From positions 8,928,001 to 8,992,000 of the forward strand of contig NZ_JACCBA010000001.1 in the NCBI RefSeq assembly GCF_013409365.1: a DNA stretch of 64,000 nt. Direction: 5' to 3'. Numbering within the stretch: position 1 is the stretch's first letter; each line of letters opens with the position of its first letter. This DNA comes from Actinomadura luteofluorescens. Its GTDB lineage: Bacteria; Actinomycetota; Actinomycetes; Streptosporangiales; Streptosporangiaceae. Positions 1 through 8,905 of the stretch are shown in pieces. A program made the position numbers and the translations under genes. The notes under the pieces were generated by a model. The model was given only the letters and a program-made list of their open reading frames with translations. It made no database searches and was not told the DNA's origin.

Positions 1-694
1 CCGCGCGGACCCAGCCGAGCCAGGCGCCGCGCTCGTCGGACTCCACCGCGGCGACCGGCCGCGCGCCGATCCGCCGCAGCATCGTGTCGATCTCCGCGCG
101 GCGGGCGCTGCCGCGGGCGGGCAGGACGAGCCGCATCCCGTCCAGCGCGGCCGGCGGCACCGGCTCGCGGACCTTCAGCGCGGGCGGGGAGATCAGCACC
201 ACCTCGCGCTGCTCGAACGGGTGCGCGGTCATGTCGCCGGGGACGGGCAGGTCGGTCAGCGCCAGGTCGGCGCGGCCCCCGCGCAGCACCGCCGAGATCT
301 GGTCGCGGTCGGCGCAGCGCACCACCCGGATCCGCACGGCCGGCTGGTCGCGCGCGAAGCGGGGGATGAGCCCGCCGGTCAGCTCCGGTTCCAGCGACGC
401 GGTGACGGCGATGCGCAGCTCCGCGCCGCGCCCGTCGGCCCGCGTGACCGCCAGCCCCTCGATCGCGTCGACCGCGTCCAGCGCCGCCCGGGCCTGCCGG
501 ACGACCTGCTCCCCGACGGGGGTGAGGACGACGCCGCGGCCCGACCGGGCGAACAGCTCCAGGCCGAGCTCGCGCTCCAGTTCGCGCACTGCCCGCGACA
601 GCGCGGGCTGGGCCACGTAGAGGGCTTGGGCCGCCGACGTCATCGTGCCATGGTCGGCGGTCGCCACGACATAGCGCAGCTGCCGCAGATTCAT
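1..694 (-). CDS. LysR-family transcriptional regulator (3' end cut by window)
   Basis: Reading the minus strand from the ATG at 694 gives a LysR N-terminus (begins MNLRQLRYVV) with a winged helix-turn-helix (SAAQALYVAQPALSRAVREL, residues about 20-39), followed by most of a periplasmic-binding-protein-like effector domain (AELRIAVTASLEP onward). About 231 residues are present; the C-terminus lies beyond base 1. It sits 82 bases downstream of the drug-exporter gene on the same strand, so it may be read with it or be its regulator; that link is inference from position. The effector cannot be predicted. Confidence 0.9.
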   Translation of the reverse strand, partial: MNLRQLRYVVATADHGTMTSAAQALYVAQPALSRAVRELERELGLELFARSGRGVVLTPVGEQVVRQARAALDAVDAIEGLAVTRADGRGAELRIAVTASLEPELTGGLIPRFARDQPAVRIRVVRCADRDQISAVLRGGRADLALTDLPVPGDMTAHPFEQREVVLISPPALKVREPVPPAALDGMRLVLPARGSARRAEIDTMLRRIGARPVAAVESDERGAWLGWVRA

Positions 695-775
695 GCACCG
701 ACCGTATGCCAACGAACCGCTCCGGTCCTGGACATAGCCGGATTCGGACCGGGAATCAGTGGACCGGTCCGGTGA

Positions 776-2329
776 TCAGCCCCCGGTCTCGGGCGAGGCC
801 CTGCCGGCGTGCTCGGCCGGGACGGTCTCCGGCTCGGGCTGCAGCTGCGGCGCGCCGACCCCGCACTGGCGCCGGCATTCCGGCTCGACCGGTTCCCCGG
901 ACGGCGTGCGCAGCGCGTCGTCGCCGACGGTGAGGAAGGACAGCACGGCCCCCGCCGCCAGGAGCGCGGCACACGTGATCATCGCCAGCCGGAACCCGTG
1001 CGAGAAGACGGCGGGATTGTCGAAGGCGTCGCCCGTCAGCCCCGCCAGCGGCGGGATCGCCGCCACCGCCAGCAGCCCGGCGGCGCGCGCCACCGCGTTG
1101 TTGACGCCGCTGGCCACCCCCGCGTGGCGGACGTCCGCGGTGGCGAGGACCGTGGCGGTCAGCGGCGCGACCACCGCCGCCAGGCCCAGCCCGAACACCA
1201 CCACGGCTGGCAGGACGTCCCGGACGTAGGAGGCGTTCGCGCCGATCCGGCCCACCAGGAGCATCCCGAGGGCCGCCACCACCAGCCCGACGGTCATCGG
1301 CAGCCGCGGGCCGATCTTCTGCGCGAGCGCGCCCGCCCGCGCCGACAGCAGCAGCATCAGCACGGTGACCGGCAGCAGCGCGGTCCCGGCCGCGATGGGC
1401 GAGAACCCGGTGACGACCTGGAGGTTCAGGACGAACAGGAAGAACATCACGCCCATCCCGCCGTACATGATGAACGTGACGACGTTGACGGCCGAGAACT
1501 GCCGCGAGGCGAACACGTCCAGCGGCAGCATCGGCTGCGTCGCCTTCTCGGCCGCGCGCGCCCGGCGCCCGCGCAGGCGTTCGAGCAGCACGAACGCGAC
1601 GGCGGCCGCCAGGCCCGCGATCGCGGCGGCGGCGATGACGGGCGCGGGCGCGCCCCCGCCCGGCGCCTCGGTCAGCGCGTACGTCGTCCCCGCCAGGGCC
1701 AGCGCCGCCAGGGCCGCGCCGGACACGTCGAAGCGTCCGTGGGCCCGCGGGTCGACGCTCTCCGGGACGTGCCGGACCGCGACCAGCACCACGACGGCGG
1801 CGAGCGGCACGTTCAGCAGGAACACCCACCGCCATCCGGCCGCCTCCACCAGCCAGCCGCCCACGAACGGGCCGATCGCGCCGGCGACGCCGCCGAGTCC
1901 CGACCAGGCGCCGACCGCGCGCGGGCGGTCGTCGGCCGCGAACGACGCCTGGATGATCGCCAGCGAGCCCGGGGTGAGCAGCGCCCCGCCCACGCCCTGC
2001 AGCGCCCGCGCGACGACCAGCGTCCCGACGTTCGGCGCCACGCCGCACAGCACCGAGGCGACCGCGAACCACACCACGCCGACGAGGAAGATCCTGCGGC
2101 GCCCGAACCGGTCCCCGAGGGAGCCGCCCAGCAGGATGAACCCCGCGAGCGTGAGCGTGTAGGCGTTCACCGTCCACTGCAGCCCGGCCATGTCGGCGTT
2201 CAGGTCGCGGGCGAGCCGGGGCAGCGCCACGTTCACGACGGTGGAGTCGAGGAACGCCACGCTCGACCCGAGCACCGTCGCCAGCAGGATCCAGCGCCCG
2301 GGGCCGGTGCCCAGTCGGACGTCCGGCAT
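776..2329 (-). CDS. MFS drug exporter, DHA2 (EmrB/QacA) family, 14 membrane segments
   Basis: The 517-residue product has the DHA2 signature of 14 predicted hydrophobic segments. The first contains FLDSTVVNVALPRLARDL (motif D1 style), and the loop after segment 2 carries GGSLGDRFGRRR (major facilitator motif A). The family expels lipophilic drugs, antiseptics or metabolites from the cytoplasmic membrane by proton antiport. I chose the ATG at 2329 because it begins at the first membrane segment and overlaps the stop of the upstream zinc-finger gene (TGATG), implying translational coupling; a longer in-frame extension to 2527 would cross that gene. Substrate unknown. Confidence 0.9.
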   Translation of the reverse strand: MPDVRLGTGPGRWILLATVLGSSVAFLDSTVVNVALPRLARDLNADMAGLQWTVNAYTLTLAGFILLGGSLGDRFGRRRIFLVGVVWFAVASVLCGVAPNVGTLVVARALQGVGGALLTPGSLAIIQASFAADDRPRAVGAWSGLGGVAGAIGPFVGGWLVEAAGWRWVFLLNVPLAAVVVLVAVRHVPESVDPRAHGRFDVSGAALAALALAGTTYALTEAPGGGAPAPVIAAAAIAGLAAAVAFVLLERLRGRRARAAEKATQPMLPLDVFASRQFSAVNVVTFIMYGGMGVMFFLFVLNLQVVTGFSPIAAGTALLPVTVLMLLLSARAGALAQKIGPRLPMTVGLVVAALGMLLVGRIGANASYVRDVLPAVVVFGLGLAAVVAPLTATVLATADVRHAGVASGVNNAVARAAGLLAVAAIPPLAGLTGDAFDNPAVFSHGFRLAMITCAALLAAGAVLSFLTVGDDALRTPSGEPVEPECRRQCGVGAPQLQPEPETVPAEHAGRASPETGG

Positions 2330-2592
2330 CAGACGATCAGCTGGTCGACGAAGCACCAGCGCCAGTCCTCGCCCGGCTCGAACGACCGGACGACCGGGTG
2401 CCGTTCCTTGTCGAAGTGCGCGCTGGCGTGCCGTCTGGGCGAGGAGTCGCAGCATCCGACATGCCCGCAGCTCAGGCAGAGCCGCAGGTGGACCCAGCGT
2501 GTGCCCTCGCGAAGGCAGTCCTCGCACCCCTGGGGGGTGTTCGGGGACGGATCCTCCGCCGGGAGGGACTGCACGTGCTCACATGTGGCCAT
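2329..2592 (-). CDS. small UBP-type zinc finger protein
   Basis: This 87-residue protein has Cys/His spacing typical of a ZnF-UBP domain: CEHV at residues 4-7, CEDC at 23-26, CLSCGHVGCC at 39-48, then several His residues (RRHASAHFDKERH), ending in WRWCFVDQLIV. In eukaryotes the fold binds the free C-terminus of ubiquitin; in actinobacteria it occurs as stand-alone small proteins of unknown role, often beside transporters or dehydrogenases. The gene lies between a GDP-mannose dehydratase gene (32 bases upstream) and the MFS exporter gene (1-base overlap), so the three are probably one transcript. Confidence 0.85.
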   Translation of the reverse strand: MATCEHVQSLPAEDPSPNTPQGCEDCLREGTRWVHLRLCLSCGHVGCCDSSPRRHASAHFDKERHPVVRSFEPGEDWRWCFVDQLIV

Positions 2593-2624
2593 ACCTGAAT
2601 CGTGCCACGGCCGTGGTAACCGGA

Positions 2625-3671
2625 TTACCAATGATCGGGGCTGAACGGCTCGTCCTCGGGACGAGCGGACCCCGACAGCAGCCGCAGGTCCGACTCGACC
2701 ATCATGGTCACCAGCCCCTCGAAGGTCACCTCGGGCTCCCACCCCAGCTGCTCGCGGGCCTTCTTCGGGTCGGCGCACAGCAGGTCGACCTCGGCCGGGC
2801 GCGTGTACTTGGCGTCCAGGACGACGTGGTCCTGCCAGTCCAGGCCCGCGGTGCGGAACGCGAACTCCACCAGTTCCCGCACCGACTGGGTCTGGCCGGT
2901 CCCGATGACGTAGTCCTCCGGGGAGTCCTGCGCCAGCATCATGCGCATCGCGCGGGCGTAGTCGCCCGCGTAGCCCCAGTCGCGGCGGGCGTCCAGGTTG
3001 CCGAGACGCAGCTCGGTGGCCAGGCCCAGCTTGATGCGGGCGGCGCCCAGCGACACCTTCCGCGTCACGAACTCGGCGCCCCGGCGCGGCGACTCGTGGT
3101 TGAACAGGATCCCGCTCACCGCGAACATCCCGTAGGACTCGCGGTAGTTCTGCGTGATGTAGTGCCCGTAGCTCTTCGCCACCCCGTAGGGGCTGCGCGG
3201 ATGGAACGGGGTCTTCTCGTTCTGCGGCGTCTCGCGCACCATCCCGAACATCTCTGAGGACGACGCCTGGTAGAAGCGGATCTGCCCGTCGCCGGGCGTG
3301 CGGGACGGGCTGATCCCCGACACCACCCGGATCGCCTCCAGCATGCGCAGCACGCCCATCCCGGTGACCTCGGCGGTCAGCTCGGCCTGCTGCCACGACA
3401 TCGGCACGTAGGAGATCGCGCCCAGGTTGTAGACCTCGTCGGGCCGCACCCGCTCGACCGCCGAGATCAGGCTGCCCTGATCCAGCAGGTCCCCGGTGGT
3501 GATCTGCACGTCGCCGATGTGCTTGCGCAGCCGCGACACATGGGGGTTCGCCTGCCCCCGCACCAGGCCCCAGACCTCGTATCCCAGCTCAAGCAGATGC
3601 TCGGCCAGATACGAGCCGTCCTGTCCGGTGATGCCGGTGATGAGTGCTCGCCTGGACAGCGGATCCTCCAT
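2625..3671 (-). CDS. gmd: GDP-mannose 4,6-dehydratase
   Basis: A 348-residue short-chain dehydrogenase of the extended type, close to the usual GMD length. It has the NADP-binding GITGQDG at residues 13-19, the active-site SSSEMFG, the catalytic YGVAK, and the downstream NHESPRRG(A)EFVTRK segment characteristic of GDP-mannose dehydratases. The enzyme converts GDP-D-mannose to GDP-4-keto-6-deoxy-D-mannose, the precursor of GDP-fucose, GDP-rhamnose or GDP-perosamine in the cytoplasm. No reductase/epimerase (fcl) or glycan cluster is adjacent, which is unusual; instead it heads a run with a UBP zinc finger and a drug exporter. The start has no strong alternative. Confidence 0.93.
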   Translation of the reverse strand: MEDPLSRRALITGITGQDGSYLAEHLLELGYEVWGLVRGQANPHVSRLRKHIGDVQITTGDLLDQGSLISAVERVRPDEVYNLGAISYVPMSWQQAELTAEVTGMGVLRMLEAIRVVSGISPSRTPGDGQIRFYQASSSEMFGMVRETPQNEKTPFHPRSPYGVAKSYGHYITQNYRESYGMFAVSGILFNHESPRRGAEFVTRKVSLGAARIKLGLATELRLGNLDARRDWGYAGDYARAMRMMLAQDSPEDYVIGTGQTQSVRELVEFAFRTAGLDWQDHVVLDAKYTRPAEVDLLCADPKKAREQLGWEPEVTFEGLVTMMVESDLRLLSGSARPEDEPFSPDHW

Positions 3672-4195
3672 GGCTGAAATAGGTCCGACGCGGGCCCGTC
3701 ACGGGCCGAAACCCGCAGCGAGCGTGATTTATGAGGTTACCGACCAGGCCACGTCCATGACGAGGGAGGGCACCGTTTGAACCGAATTCCCTTCTGGTTC
3801 GCCCGCCGCCCCACCGGAGGGCCCACGCCGATACACGTCATGGCCAAGTACACCTAGCCGGACGCGCGGCCGCCCCGCCGAACGGGCGCCGCACGTCACC
3901 GAAGATCACCCGGCGCGAGGAGAGCCGGCCGCCGCCTACCGCCGCAGACTGGCCGGTACTGGTCGCGGCGTCCAACAAGGCGAGCCGCCCGCACCGACCA
4001 TCCGCACTGATCGTTCGCTGATCCCGCGACGACCGGAGGCTCGCGATCGCGTCCGAAGGCAGTTTCGAGCCTGCGAGAAACTGATCGCGCAGCGAGCCCC
4101 TGGGCGAGCCGGAGCGATGCAGCGATCGCCCGCAGTGTTCTGGTGTCGGGCGCCCCCAGGCGCCCGACACCAGAACACTGCAATCAATACTGCGA
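3672..4195. other. 524-base intergenic region without a supported gene
   Basis: Short open frames on both strands here show no family resemblance and several cross the long hairpin near 4132, so none is called. The left part must carry the gmd promoter (minus strand), but no clear -35/-10 pair stands out. The right part holds a perfect long hairpin and an imperfect 12-base direct repeat (ACTGCAATCAAT / ACTGCGATCAAC, about 4177-4200). Confidence 0.6.
4132..4181. terminator. perfect 23-bp hairpin, probable terminator of the CGNR gene
   Basis: Bases 4132-4154 are the exact reverse complement of 4159-4181, with a 4-base loop (CCCA). It begins 14 bases past the stop codon of the CGNR-type gene on the minus strand, the usual place for an intrinsic terminator, but has no T-run. 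The stem is unusually long and uninterrupted for an actinobacterial terminator. A small mobile-element relic is an alternative that cannot be excluded by reading alone. Confidence 0.6.
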
Positions 4196-4747
4196 TCAAC
4201 CCGCGCGCTGGCGGGCGCGGTAGGCGGCGACGTGCATGCGGTTGCCGCAGGTGCGGCTGTCGCAGTAGCGGCGGCAGCGGTTGCGGGACAGGTCGACCAG
4301 GACGCGTGAGCAGTCCGGCGCCTCGCAGGTGCGCAGCCGGTCCAGTTCGCCCGCCGCGACCACGTAGGCCAGCGCCATGCCGCAGTCGGCGGCCAGGTGC
4401 TCTCCGAGAGGCGCGCCCGGCGCGAAGAAGTGCACGTGCCAGTGGTAGCCGTCGTGGTCGGTCAGGTGCGGCGTGGTGCGGACCTCACCGACGATCTCGT
4501 TGATCCGCCGCACGGCGGAGGGGACGTCCCCGGAGCGGAACACCGCGTGGAAGCGGCCGCGCAGCTCCCGCACGCGGGAAAGGTCGGCCTCGGTGAGGTC
4601 GCCCACGTCGCTGAACGCGTTGCGGTCCACGAAGTCGCGCAGGCCGGGCAGCCCGCCGAGCTCCTCCGCGCCGGACGCCGCCGCGCTCGTGTTGATCAGG
4701 TCGACGACGACGGCGAGCGCGTGCTCGGTGTCATGAGTGAAGATCAC
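4196..4747 (-). CDS. ABATE/CGNR zinc-finger transcriptional regulator
   Basis: The 183-residue product has the two-part layout of the CGNR family: an N-terminal alpha-helical ABATE region (LVDLINTSAAASGAEELG... ELRGRFHAVF) and a C-terminal zinc finger, CEAPDCSRVLVD then CRRYCDSRTCGNR, which contains the family-defining CGNR residues and is followed by a basic tail (YRARQRAG). These proteins are presumed stress- or metabolite-responsive regulators in actinobacteria. I chose the GTG at 4747 because GGAG lies at a suitable distance upstream; a longer frame to 4957 adds low-complexity residues. It is divergent from the antiporter gene that starts 222 bases away. Confidence 0.85.
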   Translation of the reverse strand: MIFTHDTEHALAVVVDLINTSAAASGAEELGGLPGLRDFVDRNAFSDVGDLTEADLSRVRELRGRFHAVFRSGDVPSAVRRINEIVGEVRTTPHLTDHDGYHWHVHFFAPGAPLGEHLAADCGMALAYVVAAGELDRLRTCEAPDCSRVLVDLSRNRCRRYCDSRTCGNRMHVAAYRARQRAG

Positions 4748-4968
4748 GATGACTCCAGTCTCGGGGGACCCGGGCGGTCGGGTGCCCGGCTGCGTCGCCG
4801 GGGCCGGAACGCGGCCCGTGGCCCCCACCATATGACGGGGACGGTGCACGTCGGCGCCCACCCCGCCAGGACACGCTGGCGCCCACGGCGCCGAGATTCG
4901 AGCGGAACGTTCCATCGCGTGGCCGGGTCCCGCGACTACCCCGCCGCTTTCAGGCAAGGACCATCGCC

Positions 4969-6543
4969 GTGGAGGAGGACCGGCTCTTCATCGTCTTCCT
5001 GGCCGTCGCCGTCGTGGTCCTGCTGGCCCGCGGGCTGGCCGGGCGGCTGCGCGTGCCGGACGCCATCGTGCTCGTCCTGCTCGGCATGGCGGCCGGGTTC
5101 GTGCCGGCGCTCCCCGCGGTCGTCGTCCCGCCCGAGGTGGTGCTGCTCGGATTCCTGCCGCCGCTGCTCTACCACGCGGCGTTCTTCACCGCCCCGCGCG
5201 AGGCCCGCGCCGACGCCGTGCCCATCTTCGCCCTGGCGTTCGGCCTGACCACCGTCACGACCGTCGCGGTGGCCGCGACGCTGCACGCCCTGGTGCCGGA
5301 CGTCGGCTTGGCCGCCGCGCTGGCCTTCGGCGCGGCGGTGTCGCCCACCGACCCGGTGGCGGCGACGTCGGTGATGCAGCGGCTGGGCGCGCCGCCGCGG
5401 ATGGTCACCATCCTGGAGGGCGAGAGCCTGATCAACGATGGCGCCGCGCTGACGATCTTCGGGCTGGCGGTCGAGGCGCTCGGCACTGACTTCACCGTGG
5501 CGCACGGCGCGGCCCGGGTGGCCCAGATCGTGCTCGGCGGCGTGGCCTACGGGCTGGTCGTCGGCATCGTGGTCCGCCGCGTCCGGCGCTGGATCAGCGA
5601 CCCGGTCAGCCAGATCATCGTCTCCCTCATCACGCCCTACGTCGCGTTCGTCCCCGCGGACCGGTTCGGCGCGTCCGGCGTGCTCGCGACGGTCGTCGCG
5701 GGGTTCTCCATCGGCACGCACGGGGAGGGCTTCCTGCAGCCCGCCTCGCGGCTCGCCGGCACGACGTTCTGGCGGATCCTCACCTTCCTGCTGGAGTCGG
5801 CGCTGTTCGTCCTGCTCGGTCTGGAGATCCGGGAGATCGTGCGCGCGCCGGGCGGCCGGACCTGGGGCACGGTGGTGGCGGTCGCGCTCGCGGTGTCGGC
5901 CGTGGCGATCGCCGCCCGGCTGCTCTGGCAGCTCGGCAACGCCCCGCTCGCCCGGCTCGTGCCCGGCGGCCGGCGCAGCCAGGCGGGCCTCGGCCTGCGG
6001 GAGCGGCTCGTCATCGGCCTCGGCGGCATGCGCGGCGCGATCTCGCTGGCCATCGCGCTGTCGCTGCCCATCGGGCTGGGGGCCGAGCGCGGGCTGCTGG
6101 TCCTGCTCGCCGCCCTCGTCGTGCTGGTCACGCTGGTCGGGCAGGCGCCGCTCCTGCCGTTCCTGCTGCGCCGCCTCGGGCTGATCGAGCCGGAGCGGCG
6201 GCGCGCGGAGTCGATGCTCGCCCGCAAGGCGGGGCTCCAGGCGGCCCTGACCCGGCTGGACGAGCTCGTCGAGGAGGAGGACGTCGACGACCAGACGGCG
6301 GAGGCGTTCCGGCAGATGCTCGAACTGCGGCTCGAACGCGTCCGTTACTTCCTGGACCGGGAGGGAGCGGAGGGTCCCCGCCCGCCGGACAGCCGGTACG
6401 TCCGCACCGAGCTGGTCGGTGCGCAGCGCGCCAGGCTCCAGGTGCTCTACCGCAAGGGAAGGATCGGCGCCGAGACGCTCCGCGAGATCGGGCGGGAACT
6501 GGACTTCGAGGACCCCGTGGTGGTGAAGAGGCCGCCCTCATGA
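4969..6543 (+). CDS. Na+/H+ antiporter, CPA1 family
   Basis: A 524-residue membrane protein with about 12 hydrophobic segments and CPA1 landmarks: FLPPLLYHAAFF, SPTDPVAATSV and EGESLINDGAAL (the ND pair of the ion-binding site), then GGMRGAISLAIAL. A cytosolic tail of roughly 110 residues (from about 415) is charged and helical. It exchanges cytoplasmic Na+ (or K+) for protons and supports pH and salt homeostasis. It starts with GTG at 4969. The closest neighbour is the divergent CGNR regulator, which could control it; that is inference. Confidence 0.92.
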   Translation: MEEDRLFIVFLAVAVVVLLARGLAGRLRVPDAIVLVLLGMAAGFVPALPAVVVPPEVVLLGFLPPLLYHAAFFTAPREARADAVPIFALAFGLTTVTTVAVAATLHALVPDVGLAAALAFGAAVSPTDPVAATSVMQRLGAPPRMVTILEGESLINDGAALTIFGLAVEALGTDFTVAHGAARVAQIVLGGVAYGLVVGIVVRRVRRWISDPVSQIIVSLITPYVAFVPADRFGASGVLATVVAGFSIGTHGEGFLQPASRLAGTTFWRILTFLLESALFVLLGLEIREIVRAPGGRTWGTVVAVALAVSAVAIAARLLWQLGNAPLARLVPGGRRSQAGLGLRERLVIGLGGMRGAISLAIALSLPIGLGAERGLLVLLAALVVLVTLVGQAPLLPFLLRRLGLIEPERRRAESMLARKAGLQAALTRLDELVEEEDVDDQTAEAFRQMLELRLERVRYFLDREGAEGPRPPDSRYVRTELVGAQRARLQVLYRKGRIGAETLREIGRELDFEDPVVVKRPPS

Positions 6544-6570
6544 ACCCGGAGTCGCCGCTCCGGCGGGGCG

Positions 6571-7143
6571 TCAGCGCTCGTAGTGGGGGTCGGCGACGAC
6601 GGGGTAGTAGGCGTCGGTGTGCTGGATGCGCATCGTGACCGCCGATCCGTCCAGCGCGTAGTCCGCCTTCACCTGGCGGAACATCGAGTCGCTCGACCAC
6701 GGGTTGTAGAGCCGCCCCACCGTGGCGCCGTACCGCAGGTGCACGACGTCGTAGCCGCCGGACGGCATCGACTCCAGCGCGAGCCCGTCGGCCAGGGAGA
6801 CCGCGAACCGGAACTCCGTGGGCGCGTCGGGGCCGTGGATCACCGTGAGCAGGCGCACCCCGCCGGCCGTGGTCTGCGCGACGATGTCGGTGTCGACGTC
6901 GACGCCGACGAACACCCGCAGGCTCGGGCGCAGCACCTGGGCGACGGTGTCGGCCGCCGCGACGTCGATGCCGAGGTGGATCCGCTGCCCGTCCCTGGTC
7001 GGCACCCACACTCCGTCACGGGCGCGCTGCCCCCAGGCGACGTCGGGGTTCTCCATCTCCTGGGGCTCGTTCTTGCCCCGCGCGACCAGAATCCTGGAAG
7101 CGGCGCTCATCGCCGCGGCAGCCCCGTCCCGTGCATGCCTCAT
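6571..7143 (-). CDS. conserved hypothetical protein with YPVVADPHY C-terminus
   Basis: I do not recognise a named family for this 190-residue protein. It is soluble-looking with no signal peptide. The middle is rich in beta-strand-like sequence (LRVFVGVDVDTDIVAQTTAGGVRLLTVIHG) and it ends in YPVVADPHYER, a tail seen on several actinobacterial proteins of unknown role. The ATG at 7143 is preceded by a purine-rich stretch; an internal ATG at 7110 is a possible alternative start. It converges on the antiporter gene, 27 bases away. Confidence 0.6.
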   Translation of the reverse strand: MRHARDGAAAAMSAASRILVARGKNEPQEMENPDVAWGQRARDGVWVPTRDGQRIHLGIDVAAADTVAQVLRPSLRVFVGVDVDTDIVAQTTAGGVRLLTVIHGPDAPTEFRFAVSLADGLALESMPSGGYDVVHLRYGATVGRLYNPWSSDSMFRQVKADYALDGSAVTMRIQHTDAYYPVVADPHYER

Positions 7144-7376
7144 GGCGGGCCCCCTCGCCTTCTTCCATCACCGCGTGACTTCGCGCTCGTCCTGGATCTA
7201 CCACGGGCTGGGCGGACAGGACCCCCGATGGCCTGCCGCTGGTCGATTCGCGACGTTCGCCCCGTGCGTCGTTGGACCTTACACCACGCTTATACAGGCC
7301 GGTCGGGCCGGGCGCAGATCCTTTTCCCGGCCCGGTCGCGATGCTGTGACGGTGCGCGCCCGGCGCCTCACGCAGC

Positions 7377-7415
7377 GGTCCGCGGGCCGCCCGGTTGCCG
7401 GGCGGCCCGCGGACC
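7377..7415 (-). terminator. 18-bp perfect hairpin terminator of the aminotransferase gene
   Basis: Bases 7377-7394 pair perfectly with 7398-7415 around a TTG loop. The hairpin lies 10 bases past the stop codon of the minus-strand aminotransferase gene. No T-run follows, as is common in high-GC actinobacteria. The rest of the 7144-7425 gap shows no gene. Confidence 0.8.
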
Positions 7416-7425
7416 GTGTCCCCCC

Positions 7426-8760
7426 TCAGGCGAGCGCCGGCTCACCCACCGTGACGCTCGCCGACAGGTCGGCGAGCACCTCGCTCAGCCGGTCCAGGGC
7501 CCCCGCGATCCACGGCAGGGAGGCCGGGGCGGGGGAGGCCAGCGCCGCGAGGCGCTGCTCGTCGTCCTCTCCGTAGAGCAGGCTCGGTGCCACCCGCATG
7601 CGCAGCGCCGACGGGGCGTCCCCGAACGAGCTCCCAGGCAGGACGCCCACTCCGTAGCGCTCCAGAAGAAGGTGCGTGAGGTCGGCGGCCGTGCGGATGC
7701 CGTGGTCGGCTTCCAGCTCGTCCCGCATCGGGCCGAAGTCGGGGTAGAGATAGAAGGCCGCTTCCGGCCGCGCGACCCGCGCGCCGGCCGCGGCGAAGCG
7801 GTCGGCGACCGCGCCGGTGACGGCGGCGTGCAGGCGCCTGCTGCGGTCGACGTGCTCGACCAGCTCGGGGGGCTCGGCGAACGCGAACGCGGCGGCGTGC
7901 TGCATCGGGGCCGGGGCGCTGGACCAGATCTCGCTGGCCACCCCGAGCAGGCTGTCGCGCAGCGCCCGGCCGAACGGCCCGTCCGGCAGCCGGGCCACCC
8001 CGATCCGCCATCCGCCGGCCGCCAGGCTCTTGCTCAGCGCGGTCGTCACGACGGTCCGCTCGGGCGCGTACTGCGCCGGGCTCGGGACCGTCCCGCCCGG
8101 GGCGTGCACCAGGTCCCGGTAGATCTCGTCGGAGATGACGACCAGATCCTGCTCGCGCGCGACCGCGCACAGCCGCCTCACGGTGGCCTCGGAGGCGATG
8201 GTCCCCGTCGGGTTGTCCGGCAGCGTCACCACGACGGCCCGCACGTCGCGGCCCCGGGCGCGGGCCCGCACCACCGCGTCGGCCAGCAGCGCCGGGCTCG
8301 GGACGCCGCCCTCGCCGGGCGGGGTCGCCACCCGGATCGGGTCCACTCCCGCCAGCGAGGCCTGCGCCGCGTAGCTCACCCAGCTCGGGGCGGCCACGAC
8401 GACGTCGCCGCCCAGCGCGGTCAGCAGGGCGAACAGCAGCGGCTTGCTGCCGGGGCCCGCGACGACCGTGGCCGGGTCGGTGGGCAGCCCGCGGCGGGCC
8501 CAGTACCCCGCCGCGGCGGCGCGCAGCGCGGCCGACCCGGCGACCGGCCCGTAACCACCCCGGCCCGCGGCCGCGCCGAGCTCGCGGGTCAGGGCGGGAT
8601 GTATGGGTATCCCGGCTTCCCCGAAGCCGAGGGGGAGCACGCGTTCACCCTGCCTGCGCTTGCGGGCTATGGCCTCGTTGACCGCGAGCGTGGCGGACAG
8701 AGGGACCCGGCGCGGCTCGAACGAGAGCGGCCGGACGGCTGAGGGCTGGTTATGGGGCAT
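7426..8760 (-). CDS. PLP-dependent aminotransferase, class I/II (fold type I)
   Basis: A 444-residue aspartate-aminotransferase-fold enzyme: substrate/cofactor loop GYGPVAGSAALR, NPTG in TLPDNPTGTI, the PLP-contacting SDEIYRDL, and the Schiff-base lysine in TALSKSLAAGGWRIG with the carboxylate-binding arginine further on. It transfers an amino group between an amino acid and a 2-oxo acid; the substrate cannot be told from sequence. The start at ATG 8760 is favoured by GGAG six bases upstream over the in-frame ATG at 8790. It is divergent from a LysR gene 145 bases away, the classical layout for a LysR-controlled target. Confidence 0.9.
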   Translation of the reverse strand: MPHNQPSAVRPLSFEPRRVPLSATLAVNEAIARKRRQGERVLPLGFGEAGIPIHPALTRELGAAAGRGGYGPVAGSAALRAAAAGYWARRGLPTDPATVVAGPGSKPLLFALLTALGGDVVVAAPSWVSYAAQASLAGVDPIRVATPPGEGGVPSPALLADAVVRARARGRDVRAVVVTLPDNPTGTIASEATVRRLCAVAREQDLVVISDEIYRDLVHAPGGTVPSPAQYAPERTVVTTALSKSLAAGGWRIGVARLPDGPFGRALRDSLLGVASEIWSSAPAPMQHAAAFAFAEPPELVEHVDRSRRLHAAVTGAVADRFAAAGARVARPEAAFYLYPDFGPMRDELEADHGIRTAADLTHLLLERYGVGVLPGSSFGDAPSALRMRVAPSLLYGEDDEQRLAALASPAPASLPWIAGALDRLSEVLADLSASVTVGEPALA

Positions 8761-8877
8761 GAGCACTCCAAAAGGGCATGGCTGATTCACGGTGGGTAAT
8801 CGTGGAATCCCCGTGTGTGGCGACCCGGCCGGGTTCGCCTAACTCTTGCCCGAGCCGAGCATCATTACAAGCGAGTC

Positions 8878-8890
8878 TCAGCGATGCTGA
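8878..8890. promoter_or_regulatory. possible LysR operator in the divergent promoter region
   Basis: TCAGC-GAT-GCTGA is a perfect 5-bp dyad just upstream of the LysR start at 8906. LysR-type proteins usually bind dyads of the T-N11-A kind between divergent genes; this dyad is short and the T-N11-A fit is only partial, so it is a weak candidate. Confidence 0.3.
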
Positions 8891-8905
8891 CCGTAAGATG
8901 GGCTG

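Noticed and set aside
4132..4181. Insertion-sequence end
   Set aside because: There is no transposase gene or second matching end in the window; a terminator explains it more simply.
3838..4199. Short overlapping open frames upstream of the gmd gene
   Set aside because: They cross the perfect hairpin, lack ribosome sites and look like no known family; treated as intergenic.
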